Source: Lachnoclostridium sp. UBA903 (GTDB lineage: Bacteria > Bacillota > Clostridia > Lachnospirales > Lachnospiraceae). Taken from it: a stretch of DNA of 40,697 nucleotides. The stretch lies in assembly GCA_002294045.1 (NCBI GenBank), contig DBEP01000009.1:35034-75730 (forward strand), given 5' to 3'. Below are positions 8,701 through 17,803 of this stretch, piece after piece. The notes below the pieces were generated by a model that searched no databases, had not been told where the DNA came from, and saw only the letters and a list, made by a program, of their open reading frames with translations. Each line of letters begins with the position of its first letter. Positions within the stretch are counted from its first letter, which is position 1. Made by a program: the position numbers and the translations under genes.

Positions 8701-9591
8701 ATGAAAATAAAAGAATCAGGTTCCCGAAAAATATTTTTGGCCTTTAATTATATATTCCTTGCATCATTTGGTTTTATTACCTTATATCCTTTCTGGTATG
8801 TACTGATTGCTTCGCTGAATACCGGCAGGGATTTTGCCAGAGGAGGGGTATATTTCTGGCCCCGTGAATTTACTCTGGAAAATTTTATGCACGCTTTTAA
8901 GGATGCCCGTATTTTTGATTCCTTAACTATTTCCGTTTCAAGAACGCTTATCGGTGTACTAATAGGATTGTTTTTTACGGCGTTAATCGCGTATTCGTTA
9001 AGTATAAAAACCTTGCCCGGCAAAACCTTTTTCACCTTCTTTTTCTATTTTACCACCATATTCGGAGGCGGAATGATTCCCTACTATATGCTGCTGCGTG
9101 ATTTAGGTTTAACGAAAAGCTTTTGGCTCTACATAATTCCTGCCGTATATAGTTTTTTTAATTTCCTTTTATTGAGGACCTATTTTAATAATATCCCTTA
9201 TGAGATGAGGGAATCCGCCCAGATTGACGGCGCGGGGGAGTTCAGAATCCTGTTTGGAATCTATCTCCCCCTGTCCAAACCCATATTGGCAACTTTAGCG
9301 TTGTTTATCGGCGTAGGACATTGGAACGACTGGTTTACCGGTGCTTATTACCAGAGCAGGACCGCTCTGTATCCTGCCGCCACCTTATTGCAAAAGCTTC
9401 TTGGGGAGGCTACGGCGTCTTCTACAATTAAGCTTGGCCAGGAGACTAATTTATCAGCCTTGACCAGCTATACAACCCAGTCTCTGCAGATGGCTTTTGT
9501 CATGATACTCACAATGCCCATTGTTATAGTATATCCTTTTCTGCAAAAGTATTATGTGAAGGGAGTCATGATTGGTTCCGTGAAAGGCTGA
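8701..9591 (+). CDS. LplC/YtcP-type sugar ABC transporter permease
   Basis: The second permease subunit of the importer, 296 residues, starting at ATG 8701 with GGAGG seven nt upstream. It has six predicted helices, the first being FNYIFLASFGFITLYPFWYVLI, and the EAA loop MRESAQIDGAGEFRILFGIYLP. The C-terminus QKYYVKGVMIGSVKG is typical of the LplC group. It forms a heterodimer with the preceding permease; both take substrate from the lipoprotein encoded next. Confidence 0.93.
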   Translation: MKIKESGSRKIFLAFNYIFLASFGFITLYPFWYVLIASLNTGRDFARGGVYFWPREFTLENFMHAFKDARIFDSLTISVSRTLIGVLIGLFFTALIAYSLSIKTLPGKTFFTFFFYFTTIFGGGMIPYYMLLRDLGLTKSFWLYIIPAVYSFFNFLLLRTYFNNIPYEMRESAQIDGAGEFRILFGIYLPLSKPILATLALFIGVGHWNDWFTGAYYQSRTALYPAATLLQKLLGEATASSTIKLGQETNLSALTSYTTQSLQMAFVMILTMPIVIVYPFLQKYYVKGVMIGSVKG

Positions 9592-9663
9592 GCGGTATGT
9601 ACGGCATGAAAAGTCCATGCTGATAAAAGATCATACAAATTAAATAAAAAAGGAGTGTGTTAT

Positions 9664-11415
9664 ATGAAAAAAAGATTGTTTGGTATTCTAATGGTAATGG
9701 TGATGGTATTATCACTGCTCTCAGGCTGCGGCAGGGCAGGAAACAATACCGGAGAAGATTCAAAGCCGGCCGGTTCGGATGGGGCTGGTGAAAGTACGGC
9801 GGATACGGCATCCGAGACTGGACCTAAGAAATACGATGACGTCAGATTAAAAATGCTTGTGTGCTGGAACGGCGGATTTAAGACGGCATCGGATCAGTAC
9901 AATAACGAAGTGGCTGCCAAAATCAGGGAAATAACCGGTATTACCGTTGAGTACGAAGGCATCATGATGAATGAAACGGAAAAGCTCAATCTTTTGTTTG
10001 CATCCGGTGACATGCCGGATATGATTAATGCACCTTATTGGGGAGGTAATGGGGGCGAAACGGCAGTCATTAAAAAAGCCGCAACCGAAGGCAGGCTGCT
10101 TCCCATTGAAGACTTATTACCCAATTATCCCAATTTGGCCAATGCTTATGATATTGGTGTCGTATCACAGTCTTATCTGGAAAATGATTTGGATTATAAA
10201 GGGTTTGACGGCCACCGTTACATTCTGCCCCAGGAAACTCCGGGAGACGATATGGGCGTAACGAACTGGGCATACGGTGTATTTGTGCGCGGAGACGTAC
10301 CCGGTGCACTGGGTATAGATCCTGCTTCCATTAAGACTTCGGATGATATGTATAATTTTATGGTGAAGGCCAAGGAATACGGCTTTAAAGATGTGAACGG
10401 CAACGGCTGTATTATAGCCACTACCTATCATGACGGCTGGGACAGTTCAGGATATTCCATAAATTTTGCGGATAAGAAGTTCAGCAATTATGTGAAACAG
10501 GAAGACGGCACCTATACTTATAACGCGTTAACCGAAAACTGGATAAACCGGAATCTTTTTACCTGGAAGCTTGTGAATCAGGGTCTGCTGGATGTGGAGT
10601 GTTTTAAACAGACAGATGCCCAGGCAGATGAAAAGGTTGGAAACGGAACGGCATTATTTGCTTCCGCCCAATACGGTAGTGTTATTAATTCCACAAAGCT
10701 TACCGGCCTTTACAGTTCCCGTCCGGAGATGCGTTATATACCGGTTGGCCCTATGACATACCGGGATGGCCAGCCGCTGGTACAGCTTGAACAGAACGGA
10801 CGTGCAGGTTCTCCGGCCATAGTTTTCCCTACCTCCTGCTCAAATATCGAAGCTGCTTTAACTTATCTGGATTATGTAAACAGTGAAGAAGGAGCCCGAT
10901 TATGCCAGTATGGGATAGAAGGAGATACCTATACTCTAAACAGCGACGGTCAGCCGCGTTTGAACAGTGAAATACTTGCCAGAAAGGCGGCAGGCGATTC
11001 ATCGGTTGACGACGAGCTGCGGGAGAAAGGTATCAGTTACATATTGGGACGTACGCTTCAGGCAGATAAACGTTTTACCTGGTGGGGAGAAACCAATGCG
11101 GGAGATGCGGATGCGGCTCCTCCTGAAATGGTGGAATATAAAGAAGCCCGTCCTGTGGAACGTGTGAACGGATATCCTTTGGAGGGTCTTGTAATTAATT
11201 ATGAGAATTACGATATAGTGAAGAAGTTTGCCTTTGAAGGAACTACTATGACGGATTATGAGCAGCGGGCTTATTTTGCAGATACACAAGAGGAAGCCCG
11301 TGCCATTCTGGAGGAATACCAGAATTATTTACTGACACAGGAAAACGGAATCTTTAAGGATTATCTGAAATTTGTAACCGAATGTGCCAATTCCAGAGAT
11401 GATATTCTGGATTAA
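9664..11415 (+). CDS. LplA-type extracellular substrate-binding lipoprotein
   Basis: A 583-residue binding protein of the large type-1 extracellular family that pairs with LplBC permeases. The N-terminus MKKRLFGILMVMVMVLSLLSGCG is a lipoprotein signal with the lipobox LLSGC; the mature Cys is near residue 22, followed by an acidic, Ser/Gly-rich linker. The sugar-binding fold follows (RLKMLVCWNGGFK, LLFASGDMPDMINA, TFPTSCSN-like hinge regions). ATG 9664 has AAGGAG eight nt upstream. The substrate is likely an oligosaccharide containing mannose, inferred only from the GH38 gene downstream. Confidence 0.92.
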   Translation: MKKRLFGILMVMVMVLSLLSGCGRAGNNTGEDSKPAGSDGAGESTADTASETGPKKYDDVRLKMLVCWNGGFKTASDQYNNEVAAKIREITGITVEYEGIMMNETEKLNLLFASGDMPDMINAPYWGGNGGETAVIKKAATEGRLLPIEDLLPNYPNLANAYDIGVVSQSYLENDLDYKGFDGHRYILPQETPGDDMGVTNWAYGVFVRGDVPGALGIDPASIKTSDDMYNFMVKAKEYGFKDVNGNGCIIATTYHDGWDSSGYSINFADKKFSNYVKQEDGTYTYNALTENWINRNLFTWKLVNQGLLDVECFKQTDAQADEKVGNGTALFASAQYGSVINSTKLTGLYSSRPEMRYIPVGPMTYRDGQPLVQLEQNGRAGSPAIVFPTSCSNIEAALTYLDYVNSEEGARLCQYGIEGDTYTLNSDGQPRLNSEILARKAAGDSSVDDELREKGISYILGRTLQADKRFTWWGETNAGDADAAPPEMVEYKEARPVERVNGYPLEGLVINYENYDIVKKFAFEGTTMTDYEQRAYFADTQEEARAILEEYQNYLLTQENGIFKDYLKFVTECANSRDDILD

Positions 11416-11754
11416 TCGGTTATAGCAAAGGGAAAGGGAAATCTTAAATTTTCCTGACCGGTATCTGGAATGCGGGTTATATTTCCGGGAATTGTCCGTA
11501 AATAAAACCCGCATTTTACATAAGCGGTGTACGTATTAAAATATAAAAAACTGTTGCAGTTTAGCCGTAAGGCTGAACTGTAACAAAAAACTTATAAAAA
11601 AATAATTACATTTTATTTTAGACATTTGCCCTGTTTAGGAGTAAACTAGAGTGTAGCTGAAAAATGCTTGTGCCGGGCCGGATACTTCACTTTCGGCAGG
11701 GTGCGATGATTTTTCAAACATGCTTTATTAGGGGAAAGAGAAAGGGAGAAATAT
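11416..11754 (+). other. Gap between lipoprotein and glycosidase genes: hairpins and a MITE
   Basis: This 339-nt stretch holds an imperfect terminator-like hairpin (AATGCGGGTT at 11469-11478 with AACCCGCATT at 11506-11515, then TT), a second palindrome at 11549-11585 (GTTGCAGTTTAGCC / GGCTGAACTGTAAC) and a MITE at 11649-11725. No reading frame with a ribosome site is seen. Transcription into the glycosidase genes could therefore be reduced here rather than be continuous. Confidence 0.6.
11649..11725. mobile_element. MITE of the GTGTTTGAAAAA family, copy 1
   Basis: GAGTGTAGCTGAAAAAT at the left end and ATTTTTCAAACATGCTT at the right are imperfect terminal inverted repeats, bordered by TA on both sides. 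The interior (GTGCCGGGCCGGATACTTCACTT and onward) has no frame. TA at both junctions suggests a Tc1/mariner-IS630-type origin. Confidence 0.55.
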
Positions 11755-14070
11755 ATGTCATATATTCGGGAGCGCAGGAATGAATTGACAGGTTATCAGG
11801 AGAGTGCGCCCTGGCAGCCTAATATAGATATCCAATGTGACTTTGTCATGGTTTACGGTATGGATGCCACCATGCCTGAAAGGGTACGGCAGTTTAAAGA
11901 GAAAGGTTACGTGGTTCATTTGATGACAGGGATATCCTGGGGAGAGTATCAGGATTACCTTTATGGGAAGTATGACGGAAAAAATCACTGGGATGAGAGC
12001 CAGATGGACTGTTATGGAAGGTATATAAGGCACGGAAAAGACGTCCCTTATATGTCGCCGACGATTGCTTTTGCAGGATATCTGACCGAAAAGCTTAAAA
12101 CTGCCGTTGATGCCGGGGTAGAGGCCGTACATATGGAGGAGCCTGAGTTTTGGGATTATGGGGGATATTCGGAGGCATTTAAAAGAGAATATCTGTTATA
12201 TTACAGGGAACCCTGGCAGGAACCCCATGGAAGCCTTGATGCAAGGTATAAAACTTCCAAGCTCAAGGCTTATCTCTATGCAAGGACAATCGGCCTGGTC
12301 GGAGGAGCATTAAAGGAGTATGCTCTGACGAAGCACGACAGGGTTCTCAGGTTTTACGTGCCTACCCACAGCCTGCTTAACTATACTCAATGGAAAATTA
12401 TCAGTCCGGAAGGAGCTCTGATTAACTTACCTGCCGTAGACGGATATATTGCCCAGGTTTGGACCGGCACCAGCCGTCCTGCCAATGTTTATGAGGGTGT
12501 GGTGAAAGAGAGGACCTTTGAAACAGCATTTCTGGAATACGGTATCATGCAGGAGCTGGTAAAGGGTACGGGCAGAGAAATGTGGTTCCTTCATGACCCG
12601 ATTGAAGACAATCCGGAATATACCTGGGAGGATTACCGTTACAATTATTTAAAAACGGCAGTTGCCTCCCTTTTACATCCGGCCGTCTGCAATTATGAAA
12701 TATGCCCTTGGCCCAGAAGGGTATTTGACGGGGTATTTCCGCGTAAGGCGGGGCTTGCGGGGGGAACCATACCGACTACGGATATGCCCGGCGCCAAACC
12801 GATTCCGCCCGGATATTCCACATTGCTTAACAGCATGGTGCAGCTGTTCGGTGATATGGACCAGTCCGAATATACTTTTGACGGAATTAATGAGGGGGTA
12901 GGTATCCTCATGTCGGATTCCGGATTATTCCAGAGAAGCTATCCCGACGGCATAATAACGGAAGAAGCGGCCGTCAGCCTGGAAAAAACAATGGGGGATT
13001 TTAAGGACAGGATGCGCAGCGGGGAGGACTGCTCGGCAAAAAGCCGTGCATTTATGGAACAGGTGGCCGGGGATAAAGAAATCTTCCGGGCTTTTGTCCA
13101 AAGCAGTACCTTTCCCGATTTTTTTGGTATGGCCATGCCTTTATTAAAATACGGCCTTCCGGTACGTCCGGTGCTCTTAGATAATGTCAGGCGTTATCCG
13201 GGCTATCTGGATGACTATAAGACTCTTATATTAAGCTATGAGTACATAAAGCCGGAATCACCGGATGTGAACAATGCCCTTGCGGCCTGGGTTAAGGGAG
13301 GCGGTACTCTTGTTTATATCGGTGACGGCAGCGATCCCTATCACCGGATTGAGGCCTGGTGGAACCGTCCGAAAGACTCGGATGGGCCGGCGTCAGGCTA
13401 TCGGAATCCCTCCGAGCATTTATTTGAAATGCTGGAGCTTAACAGAGAACCGCAAGGCGAAATTATTAGGGCAGGCAAAGGCCGTGTAATGGTCTGGAAC
13501 ATAGCTCCTGCAATGCTCTGTCTGAAGAAGGAACTGGCGGAGGAATACCGTTCCCGCATGAAGGAGTTATTAGCTCTTGAAGGCAGTGACTGGAAGTTTT
13601 CCAATCAGCTGACCTTACGCAGGGGTCCCTATATTATTTCGGCGGTCATGGATGAAGGGGGTATAAACCTGGCGGAAGATTCGCATATTTTCAGGGGATT
13701 ATATGCAGATATGCTGGCAAATGATTATGCCGTCCTGACAGAAAAAAGCTTATGCAGGGACGAAAATACAATACTATTTGATTTCTCCAAAATAGAAGGA
13801 GAAGACTGGCGGATTATAGGCTGTTCGGCCAGAGTATTTTCTTTGGAGCCATCGGAGGACGGTTCCGGTTTTACCATGAAAATAAAAGCGGCGGACAAAA
13901 TAAAAGCCTTTTTAAGAATCCGTCTGCCCAAACCGGTAATTTTCCTGGAAGCGGTGGATGAGGCCGGCAGCCAGGTTCCGGTCAATTTTATGTGGGATGA
14001 GACGACCCGTACGGAATTGTTTCACTATGACAGCTATAACCGGGCAGTGTTTTTAAAGGGACATTTTTAA
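11755..14070 (+). CDS. Putative clan GH-A-like glycosidase, family not recognised
   Basis: A 771-residue protein with no signal peptide, so cytoplasmic. Residues 25-340 look like a TIM barrel: alternating strands such as DFVMVYG, VVHLMTG, AVHMEEPEFW and CNYEICPWP. Glu128/129 at the end of strand 4 and Glu315 on strand 7 are placed like the acid/base and nucleophile of clan GH-A. Residues 455-535 resemble the GATase-like second domain of GH42 enzymes (YKTLILSYEYIKPES, AAWVKGGGTLVYIGDGSD), and the rest looks beta-rich. I cannot assign it to a named family. It ends 80 nt before the GH38 gene and likely trims the same imported oligosaccharide. ATG 11755 has GGGAG seven nt upstream. The function is inference; the catalytic residues are predictions. 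Confidence 0.72.
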   Translation: MSYIRERRNELTGYQESAPWQPNIDIQCDFVMVYGMDATMPERVRQFKEKGYVVHLMTGISWGEYQDYLYGKYDGKNHWDESQMDCYGRYIRHGKDVPYMSPTIAFAGYLTEKLKTAVDAGVEAVHMEEPEFWDYGGYSEAFKREYLLYYREPWQEPHGSLDARYKTSKLKAYLYARTIGLVGGALKEYALTKHDRVLRFYVPTHSLLNYTQWKIISPEGALINLPAVDGYIAQVWTGTSRPANVYEGVVKERTFETAFLEYGIMQELVKGTGREMWFLHDPIEDNPEYTWEDYRYNYLKTAVASLLHPAVCNYEICPWPRRVFDGVFPRKAGLAGGTIPTTDMPGAKPIPPGYSTLLNSMVQLFGDMDQSEYTFDGINEGVGILMSDSGLFQRSYPDGIITEEAAVSLEKTMGDFKDRMRSGEDCSAKSRAFMEQVAGDKEIFRAFVQSSTFPDFFGMAMPLLKYGLPVRPVLLDNVRRYPGYLDDYKTLILSYEYIKPESPDVNNALAAWVKGGGTLVYIGDGSDPYHRIEAWWNRPKDSDGPASGYRNPSEHLFEMLELNREPQGEIIRAGKGRVMVWNIAPAMLCLKKELAEEYRSRMKELLALEGSDWKFSNQLTLRRGPYIISAVMDEGGINLAEDSHIFRGLYADMLANDYAVLTEKSLCRDENTILFDFSKIEGEDWRIIGCSARVFSLEPSEDGSGFTMKIKAADKIKAFLRIRLPKPVIFLEAVDEAGSQVPVNFMWDETTRTELFHYDSYNRAVFLKGHF

Positions 14071-14150
14071 TATGATGCCGCGTCCCGATTGAGTAACAGC
14101 ATTCTAAGAATGGATGCCTGGTATCAGGTATGAGGAAAGGAGTTATTATC

Positions 14151-17090
14151 ATGAAGCAGCTTGCTGCAAAGTATACAAGATTAAAAAGGCAGGTGGGAGG
14201 CAACCGGGAAAAATACCGTTATGAGGAGTCCTTCGGCCAGCCAATGGAGGAATTTTACGGAGTTACCATGCCAAATGCATGGAACAGGCGTATTTTGGCG
14301 GAGATAGAATTTTCCATCCGGCTGTCGAAAGAGTTTAATGGCCGTTTTGATGATATAATGAAAGCGGAGAAACCGGAGCAACAAGATCATGAACACGTTT
14401 TTGTTCATGATATAATAGATAAAACCCTGGATTTCCTGCTGGATAAAATGGCGGAGGAGGGAGCTTTGACCAATGCCTCCTGTCAGGCGGCAGAACAGAT
14501 GCTTCTGCCTCTTTCGGATGAGGCAAAGGAGTACGAACTAATCTTAGCGGCCCATGCCCATATTGATATGAATTGGATGTGGGGCTGGCAGGAAACGGTG
14601 GCAGCTTCCGTTGCCACGTTTCAGACTATGTTAAAGCTGATGGAGGAATATCCGGATTTTCATTTTTCCCAATCCCAGGCGTCGGTATATAAAATCGTAG
14701 AAGATTACGCTCCGGAATTGAAGGAAGATATAAAGCGGCGTATCAGGGAAGGACGCTGGGAGGTTACTGCCTCCGCCTGGGTGGAGACGGATAAAAATAT
14801 GCCTTCTGCGGAATCCCTGCTGAATCATATCTACTATACGAAGAAATATCTGAAAGAGCATTGGGAAGTGGACCCGGATTCCCTGGACATTGATTTTTCA
14901 CCGGATACCTTCGGGCATTCCGCCCATTTACCGGAGCTTGACAGCCTGGGAGGGGTAAAATATTATTACCACTGCCGGGGGCTGGATGGGGACAATGCCC
15001 TGTACCGGTGGCGTTCCCCTTCGGGCAAGGAACTTCTGGTTTACCGGGAACAGTATTGGTATAACAGCGGAATTACGCCTTTGCCCGGAATCGGACTTAT
15101 TGACGTGGCAAAACGTTCCGGCGGCCTTAAAACAGGACTTGTGGTTTACGGAGTAGGGGATCATGGCGGCGGCCCCACCAGAAGGGATATTGAGCGGGGC
15201 CTTGAGATGATGGAATGGCCGGTTTTTCCCAAGCTTAAGTTTGGTACCTTCCACGATTATTTTCACGCAGCCGAGGCAGTCAGGGAGAAGGTTCCGGTTA
15301 TTGACCATGAGTTAAATTTTATATTCCCGGGCTGCTATACTACCCAGAGCCGGTTAAAGCTTGGCAACCGCCGCTCCGAAACCGGCCTTTACGAGGCCCA
15401 GTGCCTGGATGCCATTGCAGGCGGCAGACTCCTTACCTCCTACAGAAAAGAACAATACGAGTCTGCCTGGCAGGATGTACTGTTTACACATTTTCATGAC
15501 ATTCTTACCGGGTCCTGCGTGCAGGAAAGCCGGGAACATGCCATGGGTCTGTATTCCCATGCAATTGCGGTGGCAGGTACAAGAGCGGCGCTTGCCATGC
15601 AGGCCATAGCCGGAAATATTGATACCTCCGGTATTCAAACGGAGGAGGAGGTACTGCCGGTACAGGAAAAAGCCTGGTCCCAGTCTGAAGGGGCCGGGGC
15701 CGGCTATGGCATCAATGCCTTAAAGGGAGTCCCTGCCACAGAGCATGGGACGGGAATAACAAGAATTTTCCATATCTTTAACTCCACACCATACTCCAGG
15801 GAGGAAAACGTTACCCTGACCGTATGGGACTGGACGGGAGATATGAGGTATTTATATTTTGAAGATGGCGGGGGAAAAGAGCTTTCTTTCCAGTTGCTGG
15901 ATTCCGTACAGAAGACGTATTGGGACCACAAATATTTCCGCGTATTGGTAAAGACAGAAACGCCTGCTTTCGGATATAGCACGGCCCTGCTCAGACAGAA
16001 GGAACCGGAAGAATATGAGATTTATTTACAGCCTTCCAAGCGGACCAATCAGCCTACGGAGAATATTATACTGGAAAATGTATACCTGCGGGCGGAATTT
16101 GATTTTAAGAACGGGACATTATTATCCCTTAAGGATAAGGAAACAGGCAGGGAATTATTAAAAGCAGGCGAAAGGGGAGGACTTAGGTTTCTTACTACGG
16201 AACGGGATACCTCCAGTGCCTGGCAGATAGGAAGGTATACGGATATAAAAGCGGACTGTTTTCAGACGTTAAAGCTGACACAGGAAAGGGGTACGCTGCG
16301 CCAGGGTTTTGTCGTGGAACAGGCATTTTATAATTCAAAAGTGAAGGAAGAAATTTATTTGGAGGAAGGAGCACGGGCACTGACCATCCGCTTGGAAATT
16401 GACTGGCATGAGGTCAGCCGGGATAATGAACCGGTACCGGTATTGCTGTATCATTTACCGCTGGAGTCAACAGGAAACTATATGTATGACGTACCCGGAG
16501 GAATCCAGTTCCGGCAGGGAATGCAGATGGATGTCCCGGCGCTTACCTTTGGCGCCGCACTGGATACGGCATCTGACAGGGCCGTGTTCTTAGGAGCGGA
16601 CTGCAAATACGGTTACCGGGGCAGTGAGGAAGGACTAAGCTGCACTTTAATTAATGCAACCACCAATCCTGATCCTTATCCGGAGAGGGGAATCCATAAT
16701 ATCACCCTTTATGTGGGAGCCGGGGAAGGAAATCCTGCCGTTTTGCACGGCCTGGTCTTTTGCCTGCAGCATCCCCTTATGTTCCAGTCCGGCGGTATCC
16801 ATACGGGAAGCCTGCCTTTAACGGATAGTTTTATGCAGGTAGATGGAGGAAGCGGAGTCGTTTCCGGAGTATTTCGCCTAAACGGTAAATTGGTGGTGAG
16901 GCTCTCTGAAATCTGCGGACAGGATACGGATGTAAAAATTATATTGAAGGAAGAACCTGTGGAGGCGGAATTAACGGATGTGTCCGGCGAGGCCGTAAGC
17001 GGAGACTTAAAGGTTTCCGGGAAATATGTATATGTACCGGTTAAGGCGTACTCCACGGTTATGGCGGCCCTGTCAGGGGAAGGTATTTAG
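14151..17090 (+). CDS. GH38 alpha-mannosidase
   Basis: A 979-residue zinc-dependent retaining alpha-mannosidase. It contains HAHIDMNWMW (zinc ligands His137 and Asp139), FSPDTFGHSAHLPEL (nucleophile and zinc ligand Asp252), GDHGGGPTRRD, and HFHDILTGSC (His449, Asp450), followed by the central helical and C-terminal beta domains typical of bacterial cytosolic GH38. ATG 14151 is chosen because AAAGGAG lies eight nt upstream; the frame opens at 14130 without one. There is no signal peptide. Together with the importer it would release mannose from transported oligosaccharides in the cytosol. Confidence 0.95.
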   Translation: MKQLAAKYTRLKRQVGGNREKYRYEESFGQPMEEFYGVTMPNAWNRRILAEIEFSIRLSKEFNGRFDDIMKAEKPEQQDHEHVFVHDIIDKTLDFLLDKMAEEGALTNASCQAAEQMLLPLSDEAKEYELILAAHAHIDMNWMWGWQETVAASVATFQTMLKLMEEYPDFHFSQSQASVYKIVEDYAPELKEDIKRRIREGRWEVTASAWVETDKNMPSAESLLNHIYYTKKYLKEHWEVDPDSLDIDFSPDTFGHSAHLPELDSLGGVKYYYHCRGLDGDNALYRWRSPSGKELLVYREQYWYNSGITPLPGIGLIDVAKRSGGLKTGLVVYGVGDHGGGPTRRDIERGLEMMEWPVFPKLKFGTFHDYFHAAEAVREKVPVIDHELNFIFPGCYTTQSRLKLGNRRSETGLYEAQCLDAIAGGRLLTSYRKEQYESAWQDVLFTHFHDILTGSCVQESREHAMGLYSHAIAVAGTRAALAMQAIAGNIDTSGIQTEEEVLPVQEKAWSQSEGAGAGYGINALKGVPATEHGTGITRIFHIFNSTPYSREENVTLTVWDWTGDMRYLYFEDGGGKELSFQLLDSVQKTYWDHKYFRVLVKTETPAFGYSTALLRQKEPEEYEIYLQPSKRTNQPTENIILENVYLRAEFDFKNGTLLSLKDKETGRELLKAGERGGLRFLTTERDTSSAWQIGRYTDIKADCFQTLKLTQERGTLRQGFVVEQAFYNSKVKEEIYLEEGARALTIRLEIDWHEVSRDNEPVPVLLYHLPLESTGNYMYDVPGGIQFRQGMQMDVPALTFGAALDTASDRAVFLGADCKYGYRGSEEGLSCTLINATTNPDPYPERGIHNITLYVGAGEGNPAVLHGLVFCLQHPLMFQSGGIHTGSLPLTDSFMQVDGGSGVVSGVFRLNGKLVVRLSEICGQDTDVKIILKEEPVEAELTDVSGEAVSGDLKVSGKYVYVPVKAYSTVMAALSGEGI

Positions 17091-17136
17091 AGTACAGGTT
17101 AAACGCGCTTATAAAGTAATATTCCGGTGCATGTAT

Positions 17137-17171
17137 TAGAGTTTGGAAAATCATTGCACCGTTCTGAATGT
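17137..17171. mobile_element. Degenerate end of a GTGTTTGAAAAA-family MITE
   Basis: AGTTTGGAAAATCATTGCACCGTTCTGAAT-like sequence matches the left half of the MITE at 17681 with a few changes. No matching right end is found nearby, so this is a one-ended relic. Confidence 0.4.
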
Positions 17172-17189
17172 CACAAATATAAAATGTAC

Positions 17190-17279
17190 GGTGCTGCCGC
17201 ACGAAAGGTTCACTATATTGCACATAATCAGGTTAACAAACCTGCATATAGTGAAGAATGGCTTTCCTACGGCAGCACC
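17190..17279. repeat. Long imperfect inverted repeat downstream of the mannosidase
   Basis: GGTGCTGCCG (17190-17199) and CGGCAGCACC (17270-17279) form the base. Inside them CACTATAT pairs with ATATAGTG and AGGTT pairs with AACCT around a four-nt loop. The whole folds into one interrupted hairpin of about 90 nt. No U-tract follows, so it is not a standard terminator, though it could act as one weakly. Confidence 0.5.
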
Positions 17280-17462
17280 TTACTTATACGCGGCTGTCTT
17301 CCTTCCCGGGATTATTTTCCTGCCGGTGTTTTTCACGGAAATAACGGATAAGCGTTGACTGGAATATTTAATATAAGTTACAATATATATGATAACTATA
17401 CCTTATAAATAAATTTAACATAATGGTTACAAATTAAAAAAGTATTCCTGAAGAAGCAGGGG

Positions 17463-17491
17463 TTGAAAAAGGAACGGAAACGGAGTATAGT
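17463..17491 (+). promoter_or_regulatory. Promoter ahead of the PchR-type regulator
   Basis: TTGAAA (17463-17468) and TATAGT (17486-17491) are separated by 17 nt. The predicted start of transcription near 17498 falls on the adjacent palindrome, which is the classic layout for repression. The leader to the regulator ATG is then about 305 nt. Confidence 0.55.
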
Positions 17492-17498
17492 TTAATTG

Positions 17499-17516
17499 AG
17501 TTAGCACAAACTAACT
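17499..17516. promoter_or_regulatory. Probable metal-repressor box 1 (GTTAG-N6-CTAAC)
   Basis: AGTTAG-CACAAA-CTAACT is a palindrome sharing its core and its six-nt spacer with the one at 18894-18923. The half sites resemble those of DtxR/IdeR boxes (GGTTAG / CTAACC), but the spacer is longer. A DtxR-like protein is encoded at 22815, which makes it the natural candidate; this link is inference. Confidence 0.55.
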
Positions 17517-17558
17517 TGATTATTGCTATCTTGATTATAACATGAAGTAAAACGCAGC

Positions 17559-17677
17559 AGGCATTTAACCTTATCAAGGAAGTCCCCCGCTTTTTCAAGC
17601 GGAGGTATGGACTTGACTGCTTGCGCAGGAGATAGGGCTGATACGCCGATACTGCGAAGTGGTAATAAGGTTAAAGC
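17559..17677 (+). other. Compact structured block in the regulator's leader
   Basis: ATTTAACCTTAT at the left and ATAAGGTTAAA at the right form an 11-bp closing stem. Inside are GTCC...GGAC enclosing CCGCTT-TTTC-AAGCGG, then further GC-rich helices. The block has no reading frame. The CCCCCGC hairpin with GGTATGGACTTGA resembles IS200/IS605 right ends, so a remnant or non-autonomous IS605-type element is one reading; a cis-acting leader RNA is the other. Neither is proven. Confidence 0.4.
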
Positions 17678-17680
17678 AAG

Positions 17681-17741
17681 AGCGTGTTTGAAAAATCATT
17701 GCGCCGTTCTGAACGCCCCAATCATTTTTCAAACACACTTA
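17681..17741. mobile_element. MITE of the GTGTTTGAAAAA family, copy 2
   Basis: A 61-nt near-perfect palindrome: GTGTTTGAAAAATCATTG on the left, CAATCATTTTTCAAACACAC on the right, with a GCCGTTCTGAACGCC centre. It lies just upstream of the PchR-type regulator, and its sequence artificially extends that gene's open frame by some 19 codons. Confidence 0.7.
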
Positions 17742-17803
17742 GTAGTGTAAGCGGATTGCGAATATCCGCTTCGACATGTATGAGGAAAGGAATAAGGAAG
17801 GTC

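Noticed and set aside
11549..11585. Terminator after the binding lipoprotein gene
   Set aside because: The hairpin has no T-run on the plus strand; T-runs exist only in the minus direction, where there is no gene to end.
3994..17090. Complete transporter lacking its ATPase as evidence of gene loss
   Set aside because: Lpl-type importers normally use a shared MsmX-type ATPase encoded elsewhere, so the absence is expected.
17143..17358. 71-codon plus-strand frame downstream of the mannosidase
   Set aside because: It runs through a MITE relic and a long inverted repeat and has no ribosome site.
17684..17803. N-terminal 40-codon extension of the PchR-type regulator
   Set aside because: The codons translate a MITE and a hairpin, have no ribosome site, and family members begin near the ATG at 17804.
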